NCBI GenBank assembly: GCA_032209605.1
Contig: JASFXZ010000095.1
Coordinates: 124,001-188,000 of the forward strand
From: Mactromeris polynyma
Lineage: Eukaryota > Mollusca > Bivalvia > Venerida > Mactridae
Reading direction: 5' to 3'
DNA: 64,000 bases
In this document: in pieces, positions 42,201 to 54,200 of the stretch
How positions within the stretch are numbered: position 1 is the first letter of the stretch
Layout: every line of letters begins with the position of its first letter
Notes under the pieces: generated by a model
What the model was told of the DNA's origin: nothing
The model's database searches: none
What the model saw: only the letters and a program-made list of their open reading frames with translations
Position numbers and translations under genes: made by a program

Positions 42201-45200
42201 ATCCTGGGGCTGGATTTGTCCAAGTCAAGACGAAGGGTGAAAGAGTGTCCAGTCTTTCCTTAGATAGCTCAATAAAGAGAGGTAAGTCCTGACTTAATGT
42301 ACTTCTTATTTTGATAAGTTGTGAGAATTTTGCTGAAATTTAAAAAAGGGTGTCCTCTTTAATTCTCTATAGCTGTTCTTTAAGGTCGGCTAGGCCATTC
42401 CTTGCAATCCTGTTCCCATGCTTGTTTACTTGATATAATATTAATGTTCTTTTCTTCCTCCCTTTCGGCCTATTATTGCTGACTTTCTTGACTTGTTCCG
42501 CAATATATTCTTTTAAACTTCCCCCTTGTTGTCCGCCTAAATTGTCCCTAGTTATTTTTATGGTCGGCCAGACCACTCCTTGCGCCCCTGTTCATATGCA
42601 TGTTTACCCTTGCACCTCCTCAGTGCCTGATGTATAGACTGTTGTGTTCCAGGGGGTCTGTGTGGGGAGGCATTGTCTTGTGTTATGCAGCGTTCCCTGT
42701 AGCAACTTAATCTCTCTTTAAAAAATGTTCATACAGGTCAAACCTGATAGACACATTATGTTTGTCATCCCCTTTCATAGCATAAACGTTTAGGGAAAGT
42801 TTTATGGACTATCATATTTATTTGTAAAGAATGTCAATAAATTTACAGTCGGACCTCATTTATTTGACATCCTTCTATCCGAATACTTGGTAGCAACCGA
42901 AATTAATATCAGGTCCCGATGTTTCTATGTTTGCACCCTGAATTAAAATGGACTATTTGAAACCATGTATTATTAGAAATACAATTTTTGGGACCCGATG
43001 AGTTCGATTGAAACTGTAGTTCATTTTCATACAATGATAAATTAGGAATTTAACAACATTATCTACATGGTAGGTTACGTGACTTAGCCATTTCTTCTCT
43101 TCACTACTTCTGTCATACAAATCTCAAAGCTTCATTTCTGTAACAGTGGCAAGAAGTCATCCGGCAGACAGTAACGACGTCGACGATAATGTTAGTGAAA
43201 GTACTGTATACGTATCTAGATCACCTCGAAGTTCTAACAGCAGTAATAGACTCTCTCGACAAGAAGGACTCGAGGAAACATCTTTTGACTCTCCGACGAT
43301 GGAGAGGGAAATGAACAGAGGAGAAGCTGCTAGCGTCAAGAGATCTGACTCTAATGTTACACAAACACGAAGCCGAGAAAAGGGGAAATCTGGTGGAATA
43401 CCTACGGGGGGTATTATATTTAACATTTTTGAATTTATGCCAAAATTAATTGTTTAATCTCTAATGTTCATTTTGGTCTCATCTAAATTTCTTGAATTGT
43501 TCTACATGTATTATTTTTAAAACAGTCTTCAAAATTTGCATCCTTTGTGTCCAGCTTGCAGTGAGTGATTTTGAATCAAACCACAGGAGCTTGTCATGAG
43601 TTCTCTACCTTTATCCCATCTAGAGTTCTCTCCCTTTATACATATATAGTACTACAGTAAAACCTCAATAATAAGACCACCCTTGAGACCATCGAAAACG
43701 GATTCTTTTTTCTGATTGTCGGTTCAGCACTGTCTCTCAAATATTTGATTGGGTTGATTCCATGTCATTTTTATTCATGAAGCCTTATTCTAATCAGAGA
43801 ACTCATAACTTTATACTTGTTATCTTTTAGTTACACAACTAGTGAAACTGTTTACTTTTGTTACTGTACCTGAATTTCTACTTCTAATCATTGCTCTACA
43901 GTAAAACTTTGAAACCTCGAACTGCCGTCGCACCTAGCAATTAGTTCGAGCCATCTACCTGTTCGAGGCCTCTACAACTGACTGTCACCTGTGCAAGTGT
44001 ACTAAGCATGCTAAACGCATGGCATTTGTGTGTTGTTAGTGTTTTCATACTGAATGCACGCTGATCAATAGTCACAGCATTATTCGAAATAATAATAATT
44101 AAAACACACCTCTCATGGACAGAGCGATATTCTATTGTTTGTTGACGTATATAGTACAACCATCAAGTAATTATGACTACGTGGGAATAACATGTGTCAC
44201 CAAAAAGCTTTTTTGTCGTGGCCCCCATACATACAAAACATGCGCTGCTGTATATATGTACTTTCTTATTGGCTGCACTATTGGCTGCGGTATGTTTTTA
44301 GTTTTGTTGACAGGTAAGATTGGTGACACATGTTATTCCCACGTAGTGATAATTACTTGATGGTTGTACTATATACAATACAGTGTACATGTACTTATGT
44401 GGCATCATCAAACAATAGAATATCGCTCTGTCCATGAAAGGTGTGAAATATTGTATTGTTCGACCTGTCTACGGTGAACAACGACTGAAATTATATCTAG
44501 GGACCGCAAACCCTTTTCGAGTGTTCGACCTATCTCTGTTCGAGTGATCTACTGTTCGATAATATGAAATAGGAAGGGGTTTCGCTGGGACCTAAGAACC
44601 TGTTCAGGGTATCTTCTGTGTTCGAGCCAAAATTGTTCGAGGTTTCGAAGTTTTACGGTACTTTATTTTATATTACAAAAATGTTTAACACATTGTTCTT
44701 ATTCTACTTACCAAGTCAAGTGATCATGTCTGGTCATTACAAGTCATTAAACTATCCGTTACTGATGAATGTTATGTATTTCATATATTTATATAACCGA
44801 ACCGACTAACCAAATACCAAAAGTGTAGTAATCAAAACCGAAACCGAGAGACACCTGTATTTCTGCAGCCTTATTATTAACCATTAATAGTTTAAAATGT
44901 TTAAACAGAAGGTTTTTGACATGTATACTGTATCTACTCCTGGTTTATGAACTGCGTATGATTGGTTGTTTAAATTGTAATGATATTTCAGGTAAAAAAT
45001 ACACCCGTAGGAGAAATACTGACAGTTCACAGGATTTAGAAGGTCCTGCTCAGTGTGACAGTATAATAGACAGATCAGATTTCTCGGACGAAGGGTCACC
45101 AATTGCGTCAGACTTTTCAAGCTATGATGTGCACACAGCTCTCTTGGCTAAAGATCAGCTTGTGTAAGTGAAGTTTGACATTTCAATTTATCTATCTGTG

Positions 45201-48200
45201 TTTATAATTCCTTACTATTTATATTCACCTGTTCTGTCCAGGGGTGTCAAAATTTTGGATTAATCAGGAAATCCCGATTCAGAGCCCCAGAGATCAATTT
45301 TCAGATCGCTATAAATCTGATGAATTTTCATGGGGGGGAGGGTAGGGGTGAATCTGCTGCCGAACAAATGGAATCGAGTGTGAATCTTTTTTTTAAAAAG
45401 CATGCAATACCAACCAAGGTGCTCTGCAGACAAGTCTATGGATAAGTTCTTTGATTCCCCAGACCCTGCACTTAGTTTTCAGGCTTAAGGATTGAGCTCT
45501 GTTGACACCCCTGTTAGTCTTGCTTTGATGGTAAATACATGCCATTCAATGGCACAAGAGTAACAAAAAAACTTAAAAACTTTCTTGCAGACTGTGATTA
45601 CACTCTGCCCTCAAACTGTAGTGTTTTCACCACAAAATACACATATTGATTTTTGCCATTTCATACTTTCTCATACATACCTAAACCACAGGAGATAGTC
45701 ATGAGTTATTTCTCTTTATACTATCGAGAGTTATCTCCCTTTGACACTTCTATGTGTGTACCACTATATTCATGCATATTCTATAAAAGTGGCAAAGGGA
45801 AAGAACTCTGGATAGAATAGGGGCAAAGAACTCATGACAATCTGATGTTACCTAAACCCATGGTGATAAATGCTGATAGACCTGTACAGGTTTTCTTTCC
45901 TCAGTATCGGGTATCTATTGGATATGACAACTTTTCGACTCATTTCGACATGTAAGACATATAATATGTAATGTGACATGAAAACATTTACTTTCTTACT
46001 TGGGCAATTCCGTTTAAAACTAACATTTGCATGAACTTTCAGGATTGATCCATGTTAATTTAGGTAGGTAAGTGCATCTGTGCATAAACTAAAGGATTGA
46101 TCCATGTTAATTTAGGTAGGTAAGTGCATCTGTGCATAAACTAAAGGATTGATCCATGTTAATTTAGGTAGGTAAGTGCATCTGTGCATAAACTAAAGGA
46201 TTGATCCATGTTAATTTAGGTAGGTAAGTGCATCTGTGCATAAACTTTTAGGATTGATCCATGTTAATTTAGGTAGGTAAGTGCATCTGTGCATAAACTA
46301 AAGGATAGATCCATGTTAATTTAGGTAGGTAAGTGCATCTGTGCATAAACTAAAGGATTGATCCATGTTAATTTAGGTAGGTAAGTGCATCTGTGCATAA
46401 ACTAAAGGATTGATCCATGTTAATTTAGGTAGGTAAGTGCATCTGTGCATAAACTAAAGGATTGATCCATGTTAATTTAGGTAGGTAAGTGCATCTGTGC
46501 AAAAACTAAAGGATTGATCCATGTTAATTTAGGTAGGTAAGTGCATCTGTGCATAAACTAAAGGATTGATCCATGTTAATTTAGGTAGGTAAGTGCATCT
46601 GTGCATAAACTAAAGGATTGATCCATGTTAATTTAGGTAGGTAAGTGCATCTGTGCATAAACTTTCAGGATTGATCCATGTTAATTTAGGTAGGTAAGTG
46701 CATCTGTGCATAAACTTTCAGGATTGATCCATGTTAATTTAGGTAGGTAAGTGCATCTGTGCATAAACTTTCAGGATTGATCCATGTTAATTTAGGTAGG
46801 TAAGTGCATCTGTGCATAAACTTTCAGGATTGATCCATGTTAATTTAGGTAGGTAAGTGCATCTGTGCATAAACTTTCAGGATTGATCCATGTTAATTTA
46901 GGTAGGTAAGTGCATCTGTGCATAAACTAAAGGATTGATCCATGTTAATTTAGGTAGGTAAGTGCATCTGTGCATAAACTAAAGAAACCCTTCAGTTTAC
47001 TCTTCCGTCAAAAAACAATCAACGTTATTTCTCCATCATGCACATGGACAAACACAAACTTTTAATACACATATTATAAAATGTGATGGATTGGGTTTCT
47101 ATATTCATGCGATCACAGTTAATAAAACAGCACAATACCAACATGATTATGCAAAACATGATGTTGGTTATAATGATAGAACATTACAAGAAGTTGCTGT
47201 TAAGGAAACTATCGACTATTTGTGGAAAAAGATATGCAGATTGCTCAAATTTGACATTTTTGTATGTAAGAGAAATGTCTTACTGCTCGAATCAGTCATA
47301 AAGTTGTCCTATCCTATAACTGGTGCAAATGAATGAGCAACAAAATTGGATAAAGGTCTGTTTGTGTTCCATACTATGCAATTATATTTTAGACTACAAA
47401 GGAACGGTAAACATCAAAATGTGTATTTGTGTTACAATCATTACAGGTTGATCATGGTCGCCCTGACCAAAGTTTTTACAATATATTTTGTTACTCTGAA
47501 GCCTATGGTGCCAGTCCTGTGTATTGTCTGTTGTTATATTGCTAGTTAAGAATGCTTTGTTGGACTGTTTCAAATGCTTTTTGTTTTAGTATATTTGCAT
47601 CAAAGTGAAAAATCTTAGAACTGGCGATGCAGGATTAATAACCATTCTTATTATCCCCACCATACCCAGTGTGCACCCCTCCCCCCTAAAATCTGGAGAT
47701 CTTGTTTTTACATTAAGCACCTGAAGCATCCTTCCCTATTGTCATATTATGTATCTATTAGGCATTGACGTACATTGAGCAATAATTGGTCGAGAATCAG
47801 CACTGTTTCAGATGCCATCAGACCCCTTAAACAAAATGTTGAAATATAAGTATCAAATATTCATCTGTACTTATCATATTTGTACATGTATATTGACTGT
47901 TATGACTGTTATATCATCTCATTTCTAGTGGGTGGGGCGCCTCTCATTAGCTTTCTACATTGTATTCTTTACAGTGTCTATATATATACTGAAAGAAATA
48001 AGAAACGCATAGGTGGAATTTCTTATTTTTGAATGCGTAAGGCATAGGAACTGTATATAGTAAATTACCCTTGACTTAAAAAGAATATATCAATTTAATT
48101 CCATACTGTTTGTCGCTGGCGATTCAATTGTTATTACGTAACGTCGGTTTGGTGAAATCCCCAAGATTCACGTGCAGCATGATCGGGATAGTTTGTATTG

Positions 48201-51200
48201 TTGAAATATGGGTTTCAAATCATTTGTGTACGATAATAATGTACAGCTGGATTTCTTTCGAAAAAACACGTTAGAATAATGCCAAGGCTACGTCAAAACC
48301 AATGGGAACAAGCTGTGACGCTACTTTTACGAGGAGAATCTGGAACCACAGCCGACCGCCCTGGTAGCGGTCGACCACGCCCAACCACGCCTAGACAAGA
48401 CAGTGCCGTACGTCTTTTACACCTGCGTAATCGCTTCCGATCTGCTGTAGAGACGGCCATGGAGACACAAGGGACACACAACAATAGGGTCCAACCCCAG
48501 AACAATCAGAAACAGACTGCGTGAGAGTGGCATTAGACCATATCGCCCATACGTTTGATTGCCGTTAACTCCTCAATGTCGTGCTGTTAAAATGGAATGG
48601 TTAGAACGTCATCGACCAGTAGCCTTCCCCAGACACAACTGGAATAGAACTCTCTTCTCTGATGAATCTCGATTCACCTTGTTTTGAGCAGACGGTCGTT
48701 CACGAGTGTACAGGAGACGGGGAGAACGTTACACGGACGCATGCATCATTGAATTACAGACGCATTGAAATTGTGCTGAATTATAAACAAATTTATTCCA
48801 AGAAAATTGTTCTTCAAGTTAAAAAAAACTTTGAATGAATTCGATAGATCATGTGAGTAAAATTTATAATTCTTAAGAATTATGCGTTTCTTTTTTCTTT
48901 CAGTATATATACATTCTATGTTAAGTTGAATTTACACTTACAGTTTAGATTTTGTGGCAATTTTCTGATGAGATATTTTGTATGACTTGGGGCATTGTGT
49001 TTAAGTAAGAGACATAGCGTGTATGGACTCATCAATCGCACAGTCCAAAATTTATTGCACCGCAAAGTTGGATGATTTACAAATATTTTTCAAGCATTTT
49101 TCCAATTATATTATGTACACCCTGTGTATAAATACTGTTAGACTGGGAGTGACAACATATTTATTATCAGAAATAACAATTCTGCCATATATTTAAGTAT
49201 TAGATATACAAGCATACAAGGAACTAATACATTTGGGTTAAAACGTAATGTTATATTTAAATAAAGCATTTGAGCGCCGCTGTACGATTTCCAACCTCTT
49301 CTTTAAGTGACGTCATTTCCAGAAAACGTCACATGTGACGTCACCATGTACTGAAAGTAAGCAATATTTGCTCCATATTGCAATATGAAAAACGGTGACT
49401 ATAAAAAAATTATGGAGTATATATTGTTTCCTTCTTGCAAATAGTGACATCACATGTAGCGTTTTTTCAAAATGACGTCACTTATAGAAGAGGTTGGAAA
49501 TCTGACAGCAGCGCTCATTTATACTTGAAACACTTTTATCTATAAAGTGTAGGAAAAAAGAGAAATTATACAGATAAAATCACAGGAAATTGTCGCAAGT
49601 TCTCTCCCTTTATCCCTTCTATAGTTCTCTCCCTTTATAAAGAGAGAGAACTCATGGCAAACTCCTGTGGATAAAATTTACAACACAGTCACCTTGACTA
49701 CAGGTTCGAAGACTGATGCTTCATACAAACATATGCTGTATAAAGTTATCTGGATTGATGTGGACAGCTTCCATACGGATAGAAATCGTTGTGATATATA
49801 TATAGACTGGGTGAAGTTTTGTCATGATGTAGACTGGTGTTATGTATTTTGCTGTGATTGTTATACTTTTGCCTTCATTTTTTAGCTCATCTGTTTTGAG
49901 AAAAAACAAAGAGCTATTTTGTCGTTGCTTGAACGTCATTGTCAGTATCGGCATCAGTGTCTGCATCCCAAAAATGTTAAATACAGTCGGACCTCATTCA
50001 TTAAAAAATTGTGTTGACGTTTCTAAAACCACAAGAATGTCCTACTACTCATTAGAGATACAGGTGGGATGGGACCTCGTCGGACCAAAATTTTATTTTG
50101 AATAAATAGTTTAAGAATAGCCCATTTTAATTCAACGTGCATAATAGGATTCATCTGGACCTGATATTTATTTTGGATGATACCAACCTCCGGACAGAGG
50201 GTTGTGAATTAAGTGAGGTTCGACTGTATTGCATTTTGCTCAGTTACTGAGAAAGTATAAGTCACAATGTTAACGTAACCCTCCGGCACATGTATACATG
50301 CACTTATGGTGATCTTTTATAAGAATTCCTTGCAACATTTTTGTTTGATTTTGTTAATAAATTATTTGCATGTGTTATGAACTTGTTACTAAGTTTCTGT
50401 ATGAGGAATGCATGGTCTCTTTTTTTTCAATACATACAAATGTAGTCATTATTGTCTGTAATTCTGCCTGTCTGCCATGTCCAGTGATTGGCCAGACAGT
50501 GCGTACTGTATGTCATTTCTGTACCACAACAATATTATATTCAATAATCGATTAAGTTTGCTTAAACAAGCTTTAAAGCATTTTTATACAATTGGCTTAT
50601 TATACCCCCACAAACGAAGTTTGAGGGGGTATATAGGAGTGAGCTTGTCGGTCGGTCGGTCGGTCTGTCGGTCGGTCGGTCTGTCTGTCTGTCGGTCGGT
50701 CGGTCGGTCGGTCTGTCGGTTTTCATGGTTTCCGGACGATAACTCATGAAAGGCTGGACAGATTTGAAAAATTTTTGGTACACAGGTGTAACATCAGAAG
50801 ATACAGGTCAAGTTCGATATTGGGGCTGGTGGGGCCAAGGTCAAGGTCACTGTTACTAAAAATAGTTTCTCTTACTTTCACTTACTAGCAAATGGTTTGT
50901 TTTTAGTTGTAAACGACTTATCTTTCTGTGAAAATACTGTTATTTCTAGCATATTGTTTGATATATTTTGCATTGATTTAGTTCCATTTTGCCCAGCTTT
51001 TTGTGAGCAATTCTATACAAGTTCAGTTTTTTATTTCACAGGAACTGTTGATTAGTTCTTACTGTTCTGTTGGTAGCATTTTTGGTTTATTACATTCAGA
51101 TACTAGCAAATGGTTTGTTTTTGTTGTTGAAGACTCGCCTTCAGTGAAAATAACGGGATTTCTTTTAAAATCCATTGAAATAAGGCATAATATAATGTTA

Positions 51201-54200
51201 TATCCAGGTAGTTTGATTATTTGATTAAATCTGTGAAACTGCAGTCAAGGACAATGGAACAAAATGTCTTGATTGCGAATATAAATTGTATCAATTTAAT
51301 ACGCTTTGTTGCTATATTTGTTCGAATTTGAATGCAAAATGTTCAGATCTTGGGAGTTAAAATCAAATATATTGGTGTTACTAGTTCATACTCTAGTCGA
51401 ATGTATCATTATATTTCTTTGTGACGAAGTGCTATATATTACTGTTCATTTTTTCTATTTTATTGATTTTGACCTGACTCCCATACTGTGGTATTCATAT
51501 CACCTCCGAAATATTAAAATGTACACAATTCTTATTATAACCCCACTTCAAAATATGCAATGGGGGCTATATGGGAATCACCACTTGTTCCGTCATGTCA
51601 CATAACATGGTTTTCCATGAATTATTTCTACCAAGCCTAGTTGTGTATATTGTCGGCACATTCTGATTGTGGTCCTGTAGTGATAGATAGTGATAGATAA
51701 TTTCATTGTCTTGACTGGCGGCCATCTTTGAATTTATCAAAAATATGTCCGACAAAGCGGTATTGTGGGGGTATTAATCACCTTCAGTGATAGCTCTAGT
51801 TGTTTGTGAGCCTTATTTTTTTCTTTATTTTTATAGATTTTACATGTTTTCACATTGATATCTTCATTTCATTGTTATAAAACTTTCACTCTGCATTGCT
51901 TTATTGGTTTATAAATATGTGATGTACAGATAATTTCCTAGCAATTGTAAAATTTTACATTCCATTTATTGTGCTTGCTTTATGTTTTTGTCTGTCCTTG
52001 TATGCCTACATTTGTGATCAGCCCCGTATTCTTCAGAATAAATCTCGTCCAAATTTTACAGGAATGATTCCGACTGGAATTGTAGCTAAAATCATAAACG
52101 TAATTTATTCAAAACTGGAGTTGCTCAGGCAATAAATGGGAAAAATACTTTAAAAAGCTGCTTCTTTGAAAGCAATGGTCAGAATTAAAATGTTGGGGCA
52201 GGAGATTTTACGCTGTACAGAGAGTACAGTAATGTCTGGATTTACCCTGTACAGAGAGTACAGTAATGTCTGGATTTACCCTGTACAGAGAGTACAGTAA
52301 TGTCTGGATTTACCCTGTACAGAGAGTACAGTAATGTCTGGATTTACCCTGTACAGAGAGTACAGTAATGTCTGGATTTACCCTGTACAGAGAGTACAGT
52401 AATGTCTGGATTTACCCTATACAGAGAGTACAGTAATGTCTGGATTTACCCTATACAGAGAGTACAGTAATGTCTGGATTTACCCTATACAGAGAGTACA
52501 GTAATGTCTGGATTTAGGGGTTAGGTCAGGTTTTGTTCATGTAGCACTTACATTGTAGTATGATCAATATTACAAAGATGACAGGTAAAGAGGCATACTG
52601 GCCGTCTTCTTTAATGCGCCATTTGATGAATGGCAAAGGGGTATTAAGTGTACACCTGTATGTCCGTCCGTCCATCAGTGCAAAAATTTATATCAATAAC
52701 TCTTAAAAGGATGGATTGATTAACCTAATAGTGGGCACTTACACAGCATAGGATAATAAAGTACAGGTCAATTTCAGTTAAAATCTACGAAATTGTGTAC
52801 AAGTTATGGCCCTTTTTTGACTAAAATATTTTTTTCTGATCAATAATGCTTAAAAAGTCCATAGCAGGTGTATTCTGTGTGCTACGGAAACATCTAGTTT
52901 GAAATATTTATTTATTTAAATATGAATAAATTAAAGCTTTTGCCGGGTTTAAGCCTTTATAAAGTTAGTGCCCCTGCTATTTAAAATGTTCAGGTACTAG
53001 TGCAATAGATAATGTCAAGTATTCTGTTAACCATAATCTCAAAATCAGACTTATTTGTAGTATTTGCTTGTGATTTAAATTTTATTTGCAGACAATCATT
53101 CTGGCTTTTATAGTTTTATGTTTTGTTATACTCATATAAGGCGGTCAAAAGTTCTCTCCCTTTATCCTCCCTTTATCCCATACCTATACTGTAGATGGGA
53201 AAAGGGAGAGAACTTAAGAAGAGATAAAGGGAGAGAACTGGTGACAATCACCTGTGGTAATACTCTCTATTTTACATGTTGCGGAGGAGTGATAGATGTA
53301 TTCAATTTGGTCGCATTCCTCTTAATAATTTTTTTTATATAGGAGTCACCCTGTGGTCGGGCGGGCGGTCCATTGCAATTTTCCTTGTCCGGAGGATAAT
53401 TTGAAAATTACCGGATGGAATTTAATAGAACTTCATACAATGGTAGAGCACAATGAGAGGAAGTGCAATGTACAAGAACCATAACTTTCTTTAAGCTAAT
53501 TACAGAGTTATTGCCCTTTGTTTCTTTTTCTTGTCCGGAGCATAACTTGTAAACTACTGGATGGAATTTAATAAAACTTCACACAATGGTAGAGCACAAT
53601 AAAAGGAAGTGCAATGCTATATATGACTGAAAAGTTGTTGAAAAACGACATAAAACCTGATATAAAAAACCCAAGTACAAATCAAAATATTTTGAATCAT
53701 TCATTAGGAAATATGGTCATCCCACTTTGGTGAAAGTTTTTTTTTATCAATCATTCATATATAAAAAATTCTTTTTATCATCATTATCTGAAGATTGTTT
53801 TACAATATATTTTTGACTGTTGTTCATGTAAAATGTTAAATACAGAAATTTGATCCCATATTATTGGTAGTATGAATGTAGTCTTGCCATTTTTTTATGT
53901 CTTAAGATAAACTTCAAATCATTTATAGTGCGGATCTTGCTCAAACTTCTCAATTGTAAAGAGAAAAAGTAGCTATAAGCATGATTATATTTTCAGTTAT
54001 ACTGTGTATTTTTTTTAAATGCTCAAGTATGGATATACAAATGTGACTTTTGGTTATGTTGGAAGCATGTCTATATGAGCACCACTGTATGATTTCCAAC
54101 CTCTTCTTTAAATGATGTCATTTCCAGAAAACGTCGCATGTGACATCACCATGTACTGACAGAAATCAATATTTGCCCCATTTGGCAGTATCAAACAAAG

